Assembly: GCA_948567375.1 (NCBI GenBank) | Contig: OX419757.1 | Span: 51,646,001-51,710,000, forward strand | Source of the DNA: Lunularia cruciata | Taxonomy: Eukaryota > Streptophyta > Marchantiopsida > Lunulariales > Lunulariaceae | DNA: 64,000 nt | Direction: 5' to 3' | Shown: positions 11,115-22,090 of the stretch, piece after piece | Position numbering within the stretch: the first letter of the stretch is position 1 | How the letters are laid out: every line of letters begins with the position of its first letter | Notes under the pieces: generated by a model | Told to the model about the DNA's origin: nothing | Databases searched by the model: none | Seen by the model: the letters and a program-made list of their open reading frames with translations, nothing else | Program-made: the position numbers and the translations under genes

Positions 11115-12000
11115 TATGCACACCAATTTATAGTAATTTGTTGCTAGATGTGTGGTATGTGATCAAGTTAGAGCATCATTTAATGCTCATATGCCACAAT
11201 TATATCCATTACCTACATGGGATTGGGTTACCATAGGAGTTTGGATGTTGTTGGACCTTTATCATTGACTATGAGATACCATCAATATGTTTTGGTTATG
11301 GTGGAGCATTTCTCCAAGTAGATTGAGTTGGTAACACTTCTTGAAAAGTCCAATGAAGGGACAGCTTACTCATTCTTGGATTGGGTTCTTTGTCATTTTG
11401 GTGCACCAATTGAGGTCTTGACTGATCAAGGTATAAAGTTCTTGGGGGAATTTCAGCTCTTGTGTGAAAAGGGCTTGATTGATCATTGTATCATCTCCCA
11501 ATATCACCTTGAGGTAGATGGCTCAATAGAGAAAGTGGTTTAGATAGTGAAGAGAGTATTACGTAAGTATGGTTTGTAGAGAGGCCACTTGGGAGATTGG
11601 GATCTCCAATTATCTTGGTTAGCCATGGGCTATTAGTTCAGCCGGCAAGCCTTGTTAGCATCCTACTCTCCTTAATTTATACTCTATGGACAAGATCCAA
11701 ATTTACCTATAGCCATTTGCTGAGATGCTATTGTAGTTTTGGACTTAGATGATTCAAACATATGGGCAAGTGCATGTTCCCAATGGGCAGAGATCTTTCA
11801 GAGAGTGATGCCAATGGCTTTTGAGAACTTGTTAGTTGCTCAACATAGGGATATCTTATGCTATGCTACCATTCAAGGAGGAGGAAATAGACCCTTGATC
11901 TATTAATTTCATCCATATGACTATGTATATTTATAGCAAATAACACCAACAACACTTGATGTTACTACAAGTCACACTATCTTGAGAATGTGTGAGATTT
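11115..12000 (+). pseudogene. Integrase core and C-terminal region of element D
   Basis: Continuing from the finger across B2, the frame gives CVVCDQVRASFNAHMPQLYP, then YHQYVLVMVEHFSK, and from 11328 an open stretch with VLCHFGAPIEVLTDQG. The second catalytic Asp is in TDQG. The third acidic residue would be in DGSIEKVV, where DGQIERVV is usual. Stops follow at 11541 and beyond. After about 11700 only scattered coding-like patches remain. Confidence 0.78.
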
Positions 12001-12448
12001 TGCCTTTTGGAGTCCTCATGTTGGAAGTATGTGATGGTGTTGTTTGGAAGGATCATGTGTGCATTTGTGCACCATACCACCTCCTAAACATTGATGGCAC
12101 TATGGACCCAAGCTTGGCACTTGTACATGTAGGCCTACATGTGGTGTATGTTTTGCAACTCTTCTAGTGGAGTTGCTACTATATTGGTGTATGATAGCTA
12201 TTTGAGAGGATGACATATGACATGTTTGAATCCTTCTCTCACGGTGGTTCCTCAAAGACAATGGTTATGTCCTAGATGTACTTGACCTATAGCTAGTTCA
12301 TCCTTTATGTGTATAGATTGTAGACAAGTGACTAATGATGGAGCTTGATAGCACCTAGCCTCTTGATCTTTGCCCACCATAGGGTATACCACATACTTGG
12401 AGAGATGGCTATTTGGACTTAGAGGGACCTAACCGCCAACTAGGATGG

Positions 12449-13110
12449 TAATTGTGACACTTTAGAGTTCATGTATGACTTATGTGTGAGTTGTGCTTCT
12501 AAAGTGTATGATGTGGATATTGATGTATGTTGTGTAGCAATGTATATATGCATAACAATTGTCACAATATTTGTAGTGTTAAAGCTAGGTTTTCTCAAAT
12601 GCTAGAGTGGTAGTGTTGGTAGTCATAGATATTTTGGTAGTTATTCATGGACTACTTGTTGGTGGTCTGATTTTATATTAGGGCTATTGATCACATGGTG
12701 AGACCTACCATCACTTGCATTATTTGCATTGTCGGATGTGCCACCAGTGGTACCATTAGGGCTAGAGATCTAGGTCAAGCGGAGGGGTATGCCTTTAAAG
12801 TGCAACTCAAGAGAGCTCACTTCTTTGATGTTGAGCCTTTGAGTTTATGGCTATGGTGGACAAAGGCCAATGAGCATCACCTAGAGTCTTTTAGCTGGGT
12901 GTGGCTTGACTATAATCAATGCCTGGTTGTTGGTAGAATGTTGAGTGATGATCAAGTAGAGATCTATTTGAATGTGATTTGAGTGCAAGAACAAATTGAT
13001 TATTGTGGCACTTTCATTTCAGTATGACTTATGTGTGAGTTTTGCTTCTATAATTTATGATGTTGACGATGAGGTATGGAGCAATGTATATATGCATTGC
13101 ATTGCAGGCA
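12449..13110 (+). repeat. Direct repeat pair near the end of element D, possible LTR remnants
   Basis: TGTGACACTTT followed by TATGACTTATGTGTGAGTT at about 12452-12495 recurs as TGTGGCACTTT with the same second phrase at about 13004-13045. Similarity lasts about 100 bp and includes GCAATGTATATATGCAT in both. The spacing is about 552 bp. This could be the start of the element D 3' LTR followed by a second copy, or a simple tandem duplication. A 95-codon open frame lies between them (12695-12982) but matches nothing I recognise. Confidence 0.45.
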
Positions 13111-15616
13111 GTTTGGAATACTAGGGTAAAATGATGTTCATAGTATACAAATTTTTCTGACCTCACTTTGTGTAAGAAAAGAACCTTCCAATTGATGAGA
13201 TTAGTGGTTTGTGATAGATGTAAAACTTTGTGTAATATTTGGAAAACATTACCTGAATGATATTTGTATAGTGGTACAAATTTAAACTACTATTTCCAAT
13301 TTTTTTAAGAAGAAAAAAATGTGAGTTCCAAGACAATAAACATAATTGTAGGTAATATAAGTTGCTAGGTGGCTTAATATCACCCAAATACTAGCAAAGT
13401 TGATAAGAACATGTTGTTTCCTCAAGGATATAGGTTGAAAATGACTAGAATTGAAGAGAAGTTTCACCATGTTGTAGTTTATTTATTATTTCCTATTTAA
13501 CCTCTTTAGTAGACCCATTCCTAAAAGAGTATAGTGTCACAACCTATGGCATATTACAAGGAAGGGAAAACAAAAATCACTTTCACTGCAAACCTATTCC
13601 AAATTATCCTAAAAGTGATGGCTCATTTTGATCCAAAGGGCAATCACACCAAAGACTACTACTTTGAAGGTTGCATACTACCCTTGAAAAAGGTGAAACT
13701 TTGAAGGAGTCTTGTATCATCTAATTGACTAGTTTTTTCTTCTTTCAAAGCACTTCCAATGCTACAAATTACATATAACACTTCAATACATTGGCTTGCT
13801 CTTTCAAAAGAAGATGGATCAAACATCCAAGACAAGTCCAAATGTCTCTTGCAACTCAATCACCTATGTTTCTACTTTTAAGTTCCTCACCACTACTCAA
13901 CAAATCCATTCAATCAATAGTCAATGTCTAGATAAATAGCAATAGAGATTTGGAAGGTCTCTTTACTAATTTCCTTGATTACCAAAAGATGAACTTCATC
14001 TACATTGGGCTTAAGCCTTAAACATTTCTTATGCTCAGCATTGAAGGGATCTATTAGGTGAATCCTCTTGTAGATCTAGTATTTTCATTTACATTATACA
14101 ATGCTGATCTTGACTTGCTAACTTATTTTATTATAATATGGCTTAATTAAGTATCTTCTATTTCTCAAGGAAGGTGTGAGATCCCTTGATTAAAATTTCA
14201 AAGTCACCTACCTTTGGACCTATAATCTCAAAGCTCTTGGGCTACAAGAGGTTTCCTACTACTATAAAAGATTCTAATCCTAAGGTCTTCCTTGCCAAAT
14301 GTGTATTTCAATATGAACTCCTTCCATGCCAAAGTCACATATACTTGGAGTATTTACATCTATAAAACATCCCAAAGGTCTTTGATTTCAAAGGTCTTTG
14401 GCTCCACTATTGCAAAGAGCTACCTATGCTCCTAAAAATCCTAATCAACATAGCTTCCTTCTCCTTGTAATCTAGAAATTTGAGAATTAAAGTATTGCTT
14501 GGTTCCATGAAATTATTGTTGGTATGATACCTTAGTCACATCACAAGTGGATCAAGTTGTTTGTTGGAGTAGACCTTTGCCTTTAGGGTTTGAAATTACA
14601 ATTGAGCTTGTAAATATTGCTGCAATGCGGCCTTACTTGTATTTCCTTCTTTGTGTGGCCCATTATTAGTCTCTTGTTGCCTCCATATGCTAAAGTATCT
14701 TTGTTTCCTTCTCCTCATCCAAGCCAAGGCAAATTTTATATACTTTAGCCATTAATTCCTCTCTCATCTAGCCTAGATTGGCCTTCTTTACCTCCTCATT
14801 CTTATTCAACTAGACTTGAAATAGGTTTAGTTTGAAGTTTGCCTTAGTGAGGTAGTTGGTCCATTGTGACCATGCTTACCTTGGTTGAATCTAATTTGCT
14901 ATGGATGCTACCTTCTTCTTCATATCAATCCTATAGTTTTTCTTCAAAATCTTGTTATCTTTGATTTTGGTTCAATTGAAGAACCCACACCTTTGCCTAC
15001 CACCCATGCATTTTTCTCTATCCCCTTTCTCTTTTCAAGAAGCAAAGTAGTTGTATCTTTGCCTCAAAGTTCACTTGCACTAGAGCATTGGTATTCATGA
15101 CTTCATCCTTATATTGGTTCTGCATCCTTTCCATTTCCATTTCCTATTATGCCTTGGCCTACTTTGCCCTTATCAAGTAAGAGTTCTTGTGTAGCCTTCA
15201 TACTATAGATGTATAATTAGTGATATCTAGGTAAGAGTCTTGGTAGATTGGGAAAATCTACTCCATTAACTCCAAGACTAGTCCCACTAAATAGACAATT
15301 GGTTTCAATAGTTAGATCATCTAGATATATTATCCATGAGCTAGTTCTTCTTCCTCCAGTTTTTTGTCTTCTCCAAAGGTCCTCCTTCTTCCTCTTCAAG
15401 TACTTGTCAGTCAACCTTGTGTACTTCTTCTTATTTGGGAATTGGACCTTCAACTTAAAGAAACCTTAACTTTGGCTTTGGGTTTTCTCCTTCCTCCTTG
15501 CTCTTTGTACCCAAGGTCATGCATCTTCATCATGTGTACCTTTAAGGTGAACGACAATTCCAAATCAAAGATCTTCTTCCTTGTTGGGCTAAGCCGATTG
15601 AAGCTCTTCTTCATTT
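13111..15616 (-). pseudogene. Degenerate minus-strand reading frame of unknown type (distal part)
   Basis: 13.1-13.6 kb is plain AT-rich sequence. From about 15616 leftward the minus strand reads as decayed, charged coding sequence: AQMKKSFNRLSPTRKKIFDL, then KVQFPNKKKYTRLTDKYLKR, then many Lys- and Arg-rich patches with stops down to about 14600. It is continuous with the minus-strand frame at 21060-22090, because A2 inserted between them with a GGGC duplication. I recognise no domain. A hydrophilic, probably coiled-coil protein of an old mobile element is one possibility. Confidence 0.35.
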
Positions 15617-15620
15617 GGGC

Positions 15621-16309
15621 TGTGAGCTGGACTATCTCTCACTCAGGATGAACCTCTGATGGCTATTATGGTAGGGCACCATGGACTAAGAAGGCAAGGA
15701 ACCCCAACTCCATCATACTCCTCCAAGGCTAACACTCCAAGACTCAAGACATTGATCACTAGAGAACTCAAATGAGAGAGATAGTTGCAAATGAAAGGAT
15801 GATGAGTACCTCCTCAACCCTTGTGTATATACTTGTGAAATAGTTATGCACCAAAGTTACTAATTATTGTATTAGCTCAAGTTACTAGACTAAAATTCAA
15901 GTAAAGTCAAAAAGTAGAAAAGAATATCCATTCACATGGGCATATTTCACTAGCATGTGATTTTATCTTGATCCAACCACTAAGTCAAGGATTCCTTCAC
16001 ATGGGCTATCCTTGGACTATAGAAGAATCCAAAACAAAAAGGATTGCGGGCCCAAGAGTTCTCAACTCTTTCCTCAAAGCCAAACACCTAGAAATAATAC
16101 CAAGTCAACACACTAGAATCTAAAATAGTGGTGCTCATCTTTCCACTTCCTCTAAAGTAAGGTCCCCTCTATCTTATCTATGACTAACTCTAACTAATCA
16201 TGACTAATGTAGAACATTGCTTTGTCTCTATATGAATAATATCTCTCAATTACTTGTAATACCAAGCTAAATATCACAATACCACACACGTGCACAAATG
16301 AGTGCTACA
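15621..16309 (-). repeat. 3' LTR of A2 (689 bp)
   Basis: On the minus strand it runs TGTAGCACTC ... AGCTCACA, canonical TG...CA ends. It is a close copy of 20366-21055. On its right, in + coordinates, lies CCCCCGACTAA, whose complement is the polypurine tract. It carries the shared TATATA box near 15825-15831. Confidence 0.9.
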
Positions 16310-16324
16310 TTTACCCCCGACTAA
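16310..16324 (-). other. Polypurine tract of A2
   Basis: Read on the minus strand the sequence is TTAGTCGGGGGTAAA, directly before TGTAGCAC of the 3' LTR. This is where plus-strand DNA synthesis would start. Confidence 0.75.
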
Positions 16325-16663
16325 GTTTTCACTTTTTCCTCAAAGTGAAGTTCTCTCTACCTTCTATGATACATCTTCAACTTATCATGGTTAATCCTAT
16401 CAAAGTGTCTTCCTCCCAACTCCTTGAGATCATTGGTGTAATTGCCCCACACCTTCTCCACTATGAAAAGTCCAAAGTACTTAGGCAAAAAGTTCTTTTG
16501 TACTCTCTTGAATCGAATATAATCAAACAACATTACCCAATCACCTTCTTTGAAAGACTCTACCTTCTTCTTTCTTGCCTCTTGTCATAACTCTCCTTTT
16601 TTTCCTTTGGGCTTGCTCCACTCAAACCATAGCGACTGCTCTTGCCTCTTCCAACTCCATGAG

Positions 16664-17197
16664 TTATTCCTTCCTTGACTTCTTTGAATCACCTCCTTGT
16701 GCTTTCTTCAATCTCCTATGAATGCTTTGGAAGGTAGGAAGATCAAAGTGAATAGGAAGGGTAGACTCAATACCATATACCAATTGAAATGGAGAATATC
16801 CTATGGAAGTCTTCATGGTTGTCCTATACTCCCACAAAACTGCATGAATCCTCTTGTCCCAATGATGTTTAGCCCCCTCTATTTCTGCATCTTTGGCCAA
16901 CATCATGCACAAGGTTTGATTGGTTCTCTTTTCCAAGCCATTGGAATTTGGCTTATAGGATGTAGTTACTCTATGTGTGATAGAGAAATACCATAGCATG
17001 GATGTAGTGATGCTTCATGTAAACTCTCCTCCTCTATCATAAACCAACTCCAAAGGGCATCCAAACCTAGTGATAGTGCATTCATAAAGAAATCTACCAA
17101 CTTCATCTTTATTCTTGTCCCTCAATGGTCTAGACTCAACCCACTTGGTAAAGTAATCAATAACTACCATAATGTACCGATTGTTCCTTGGGGTCAA
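16664..17197 (-). pseudogene. Integrase core of A2, fused directly behind protease
   Basis: From 17197 the minus strand reads TPRNNRYIMVVIDYFTKWVE, then FGCPLELVYDRGGEF. After a frame shift near 17010 it continues VTTSYKPNSNGLEKRTNQTL, then RIHAVLWEYRTTMKTS and SPFQLVYGIESTLP. The three catalytic acids (VIDYF, YDRGG, LEKRT) can be seen. The zinc finger and everything from protease to the core are missing. Leftward to about 16550 further integrase C-terminal residues fade out. Confidence 0.85.
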
Positions 17198-18812
17198 ACT
17201 TGTTGCTTGTTTGCCATGCTCACTACAAATGTTGAAAGTCTTGAGGGTATCATACCCAACTTCTTCATCAACCTTTCTAACATGGCATTCACTATTGATC
17301 CTCCATCAACCAATGCATCCTTGATGTTGTGACCATTCACTCTCACATCAATCTTAGAGGCATATTCACAAGCCTCCCATGGTGCTGGCTTGGCATCCAC
17401 CACCCCCATTGATATTGGAACGTTTGCCTTCTTCTTCCTCTTGCTCCTTGGAGAACTCAAACCACCTCTAAGCTCCTTTCTCCAAGTAGGATTCAAAGCA
17501 ATCAATTGGCCCACTGTGATGTTAGCCTTGTGACTACCAACATCCTCCAACACGTTGTAGTTCCATTGTTGCTTTGAAATCCAGAAGTCCTCTATTCCTA
17601 ACTTCTTCCTTAGAGTCTTTGTCGTTGATGGTGTTGAGGTGCAAGTGCTCCTAGTAGACATAGGAGTATCCTTGCTTGGAGTAAATCCTTGAAAAGAGTG
17701 AACATCCTCTGCAAAATGAGCTCTCTTCTTCTCTTGTGCCAAAAGCTCCAAATTAAGACCCTTGGAGTTTGAGCACTCTCCCTTCTCAAACTTGCTCTCA
17801 ACCACATCTATGGATGCTATCCCCTTACCTTTGTTTGTATTAGGAGCCACTTGGGTTTCACTTTGTCCCTCTTTCCCTTTATTGGCTCTCTCATAACCCC
17901 TTCCTCCATGGTAAGTAGAATTTAGGCAATTCCTTTGGATATGACCTCTTCCTCCACAACCAAAACAATTTCTCTCATTGAAATTGTTGGTTGGTTGGAC
18001 TTCTCTATATGGATAGTTTCCATAACTCCTATGCCCTCTCCCCAAATTCTGATCCACCTCTCTCTTCTCCCATAGTTGCATCACATTGATGTTGAGATCT
18101 GCAAGTTGTTCTATGATGGTTTGAAGTGGATCTTTTGGTGGAGGTGCAAGAACTGGAGCAACTACTACTTGTGGTGCAACCCTTGTCACCAAAGTATCAG
18201 AATTTCCACCATACTTGTACCATTGAGGAGGATGCACAACCTCCTTCACCACCAAATCACTCTCATCTCTTTCCAAACTCTCCTCCATACGAATTGAAAT
18301 CTTGATAGCTTCAACCTTGGAAGAAGGTTTTTCATATCTCACCTTGCTTCTTATTTGTAGTCTCAACCCTCCCACAAAATTCTTGGTGAGCATGGCTCCT
18401 ATGCCAATCATATTAGTCTCCATATCATCCCCACCCTTCCTCAACACTATACAAAATCTGGACTCTAACTTTTCCACTCTTTCCACATAGACTCTCACTT
18501 TCTCTCCATCTCCTTGTTTGAGAAAGTTAAACTCACTCATCAATATCTCATAACTCTCATATGGAAAAAATCTCTTAATGAGTGTTGAAATCAAACTCTC
18601 CCAAGACTCTTCTTCTCCATCTCTCCTCTCTCTCTCTTTTGGTATTCTGACTCATACCATGTAAGTGTTGCATCCTCAAAGAAATCTGGTAATAATAAGG
18701 CCCACTCATTCTTCCTCCTCTCATTGTTTCCTATGCAAGCTCTCTTGAAGTCTCTCACAAAGGCCTCCACATCTTTTCCATCCTTGCCAAAGAAAATTGG
18801 AAGTTTCCCCAT
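17194..18812 (-). CDS. Gag and aspartic protease polyprotein of A2
   Basis: A first open frame (18812-18591) begins MGKLPIFFGKDGKDVEAFVR and includes DATLTWYES, a plant retrotransposon gag motif. One frame shift at about 18594 leads into a 466-codon open frame. In that frame residues 1-110 are gag, and C210-C223 is a zinc knuckle (CFGCGGRGHIQRNC, CX2CX4HX4C). A low-complexity Ser/Lys linker follows to about residue 390, then an aspartic protease with D430 in ALVDGGS. It stops at 17194, where integrase follows. This is the longest clean transposon frame in the window and may still make a protein, although the upstream shift separates the first 70 residues. Confidence 0.82.
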
Positions 18813-20344
18813 CTTAAGCCCTCACTATCTTTCCTTTCTCTCAATTTATTTTTCTTTCTCTCACTCTATAACTAATAGAGTATGTACATGACTAACACCA
18901 TTTGGAAATAATTTACTATAGGGAACACAAAAGGTCATGTTGCTCTAAGATTTCTTTAGCAATATAAAATCCTAGAGTGCATATTAATCGAACTCTCATA
19001 GATAGTTTATCCATAAGTTGAAAGATTATCTCCATCACTAATCTTGAGAACTAGTTGATGAAGGCGGTAGTTTTTTTGTAGCTATACTACAACTCTCTCC
19101 AAGATCCTTCACCAAAATCCCCAAAAGTGCTTTTACTCCACTACACTCATGTCTTTTTGGAAGTCCTTCTACTCACAAACCTCACACAACTCATTGGTCT
19201 TAGATCTTCTCCATCTTAATCTTGGTGAAGAAGGTCCAACATGCAAACCCAAGTCAAGTAAGCCTCTTCTTTCTCTCAATCTCTTGCTCTCAAAAGTCAA
19301 TGGACATGAAATTGCCTTATTTCCCTTCTCTCCACATAAAAAGCATTTAAACTCACTCTTTCCTCCAAGAGGTGTAGGTTTTTGGATCCTCTCAACACTC
19401 TCTTCAAATTCTATTCTAAACTCTCTTCTCCTCAAATTCACCCCTAAAATCACCTCAAACCCTTAGGGAACCTTACATAGCCTCAATTTTCATTCTTTGT
19501 GACCCTCCATGTTCCCAAGATGAGTCTAAACACTCAAACATGCTTTTTGTTGCTCTTACACTCCTCATGCCTGAAATCTAAACTCTGCAAAATTGACCTT
19601 CCTCACAATGTTAGTCAAATCTCACAACTGGTATGTCACAATCCTTTGAAAGTTTTCTCACTTAATCAAAACTCTAGGGGGTCCCTCCTTGCACAATTTC
19701 AGATCTTTTCATTGAGCCATTTGGCCTAGACACCTTCTATTCAACACACATATTTCAGATTTGGTTTGAAAACCACCCTCTTCACTTTAAAAACTTATAA
19801 CTCTCTGATCAAGAATGATCTCTGTCTAATTTTTGTGTCAACAGACAGGATAAAATGCATTAATTTTCTTCAAAAATTTCATTAAAATCCACTAAAAATT
19901 GAATAAATGGTAGATTATGTACAATTTTCTAGTGAGCATACAATTGCGAGAGCAGTTTACCTTATCAACTTTCAAAAATTCTAGCCTAATGCGCATATCA
20001 ACTCTCACAATAATTTCAAGTGTGATAACTGGAGGATAACCCAAGCTATCATGTGTAGAATTTTTAAGTCCAGATCCCAAACTTGAGATTTTACTCAAAA
20101 TCACCTCAATCCCCAAAATTTGCAATCCACCTCACACAATCTCTCCAAATCCTCTCAAGTGTACAAGATGTACGAAATCACCTCAAAGACATCATAATGA
20201 ACTACAAGGTATAAAAATGGGTCCAAATTCTCTAACATTAGTTCAGCAATCTCCTCCCCAAAGTTCTCTCCAAGTGAGCTCTCATAGCCTCCTTTTGTCT
20301 AATATAGAATTGTACACGGAACATTATCTTGCCTTCTAGAGAGG
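18813..20344 (-). other. Leader of A2 with a second, altered zinc-knuckle-like motif
   Basis: About 1.5 kb lies between the primer site and the gag ATG. An open stretch at 19453-19169 (94 codons) contains CFLCGEKGNKAISC, the CX2CX4HX4C spacing with the His replaced by Asn. The rest has no clear frame. Such long leaders are common in Tat/Athila-like elements. The knuckle-like piece may be a remnant of a duplicated gag. Confidence 0.45.
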
Positions 20345-20365
20345 TCCCGGCAACGGAACCAAAAA
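20345..20365 (-). other. Primer-binding site of A2 (tRNA-Asp-like)
   Basis: Minus strand: right after the LTR end CACA comes TTTTTGGTTCCGTTGCCGGGACC. The CCGTTGCCGGGA part matches the 3' end complement of plant tRNA-Asp, the usual primer of Tat/Athila-like elements (TGGCGCCGTTGCCGGGGA). Two or three positions differ. Confidence 0.75.
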
Positions 20366-21055
20366 TGTGAGCTGGCCTATCTCTCACTCAAGATGAACCT
20401 CTGATGGCTATTATGGTAGGGCACCATGGACTAAGAAGGCAAGGAACCCCAACTCCATCATACTCCTCCAAGGCTAACACTCCAAGACTCAAGACATTGC
20501 TCACTAGAGAACTCAAATGAGAGAGATAGTTGGAAATAAAAGCATAATGAGTACCTCCTCAACCCTTTTTTATATACTTGTGAAATAAATACACACCAAA
20601 GTTACTAATTACCATAGTAACTCAAGTTACTAGACTAAAAGTCAAGTAAAGTCAAAAAGTAGAAAAGAATATCCATTCACATGGGCATATTTCACTAGCA
20701 TGTGATCTTATCTTGATCCAACCACTAAGTCAAGGATTCCTTCACATGGGCTATCCTTGGACTATAGAAGAATCCAAAACAAAAAGGATTGCGAGCCCAA
20801 GAGTTCTCAACTCTTTCCTCAAAGCCAAACACCTAGAAATAATACCAAGTCAACACACTAGAATCTAAAATAGTGGTGCTCATCTTTTCCACTTCCTCTA
20901 AAGTAAGGTCCCCTCTATCTTAGCTATGAATTACTCTAGCTAATCATGACTAATGTAGAACCATCCTTTATCACTAGATAAATAATATCTCTCAAGTACC
21001 TTTAATACCAAGCTAAGTATCACAATACGACACACATGCACAAATGGGTATTATA
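20366..21055 (-). repeat. 5' LTR of A2 (690 bp)
   Basis: A nearly full-length match to 15621-16309. On the minus strand it begins TATAATACCC, where the partner begins TGTAGCACTC, and ends AGCTCACA. It is followed on the right by GGGC, the target duplication. The two LTRs differ by several base changes and small gaps, so the insertion is not recent. Confidence 0.9.
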
Positions 21056-22090
21056 GGGCACCCTTCTACCAATGTAGATTGTGCTTCTTTGTGTTGCTCA
21101 TCATCTTCATCTTCTGTTGAAGATGATCCGTTAAGTGTGAGGGAGTTCTCCATTTCTTGTTCAACTTCATTGTTGGTGTCTTTGGCCTTGTCTTCCAAAG
21201 ATTTATCAACAATAGTGTGAGTTCTTCCTCACAATATTTGCTTTCACCTTTGGTCAGGTAGGTTCTACTCTGTTTAGTTTCTTATTGTAACCAAGGGTAT
21301 TTCATACTTCTTCCATAGGCAAAAATTAGTTGAGCTTGCATATTATTCATTTGTTACTTTGTACTTTTGGTACATTGCTCTCCTCTTTGATTGTGATACA
21401 AAATATCCCTTTAGATGGAAATGACTATGGAACTTCTGCTTCTCTACCTTGGTAAGAAGGTTCATTCACATTTAAAATGTAACACAAATAGGGATGGATG
21501 TGTCATCCTACCATCCTTTTTCATGTCCCTACACAGGCTTTGGGTCAGAGTGTAGAACAAATGCACTGATTGCACTTGGTACATGAACTCAAAGAAGAGT
21601 GCTTTGATAGTGTTGAGGTAGTTTGTCATCATCAACTTAAATAATTTCCTGATCATCTCTACAATAGCCCTTCAAGTAGGGTCCTTGTAACTTATTACCC
21701 TCACCCATTGTTAGTTTTTTGTTTATCAAAAGAGGCCTTCAAAACCTTCTCCAAGGTCTTGTCTTGTTGATGCCACTAGGTCTCCAAGGTTATAATTCTT
21801 GGTGTGGAATTCTTTGGCTAAGGAAATCTCTTTAGTGCTCTTTCATCCATGAAAACAGGTTTCCTCTTAGGTCACTACTACTAGGATCCTTGTTCTCTCT
21901 GATTTCTTGGATCATACCTGGATGACTCAATTTATAGTTCCACAATAAGAAGTCTAATTTCTTGCTACAAATTACTTTTGCTCTATATTGCAATGCATTC
22001 TTATTCACTACTAGTGGTCCAAAAATTACCTCAAGCATGGGCTTGTGATCCCTTGGTATGCTAGCTATTTTGACTCCTTTCACCATGTTA
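21056..22090 (-). pseudogene. Degenerate minus-strand reading frame of unknown type (proximal part)
   Basis: On the minus strand 22086-21832 is open (MVKGVKIASIPRDHKPMLEV ...), and 21198-21056 is open with an acidic stretch (SSSTEDEDDEQHKEAQS) running to the A2 insertion. Between them coding-like text is broken by stops (for example LQGPYLKGYCRDDQEII). Across A2 it joins the frame at 15616. I recognise no family. It could be a gag-like protein of an old element or a decayed host gene. Confidence 0.4.

Larger units (their letters stand above)
3703..12450 (+). mobile_element. Old Ty3/gypsy element D, interrupted by a solo LTR and by B2
   Basis: Three stretches, 3703-4302, 4876-8488 and 11115-12450, read as one degenerate gag-pol in order: leader/gag, protease, RT thumb, RNase H, integrase zinc finger and integrase core. 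It is interrupted by a solo B LTR (4303-4875) and by B2 (8489-11114). When B2 and one copy of TATGC are removed, the integrase joins up. Dozens of stops and frameshifts show great age. The RNase H has the VHIDWS / GAMLTQHDDEEKEFVVAYAS type of motif, distinct from families B and C. No clear 5' LTR is visible. Confidence 0.75.
15621..21055 (-). mobile_element. Element A2: two-LTR Ty3/gypsy element without RT and RNase H
   Basis: Minus strand. 5' LTR 21055-20366, primer site just inside it, leader, gag with zinc knuckle, aspartic protease, integrase core, purine tract, 3' LTR 16309-15621. It is flanked by a four-base duplication, GGGC at 15617-15620 and 21056-21059. The primer site matches the 3' end of plant tRNA-Asp in the CCGTTGCCGGGA part. 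That primer and the W-x-KRI-x-x-V-L-WEYRTT integrase type fit the non-chromodomain (Tat/Athila-like) branch. No reverse transcriptase or RNase H is present, so the element could only move with help. Confidence 0.88.

Noticed and set aside
12695-12982. 95-codon frame near the end of element D as a gene
   Set aside because: It lies between two direct repeats in transposon DNA and no family is recognisable.
15617-21060. A five-base target duplication for A2
   Set aside because: The five-base flanks are TGGGC and GGGCA, which do not match. Only GGGC matches, in agreement with the other family A insertion.
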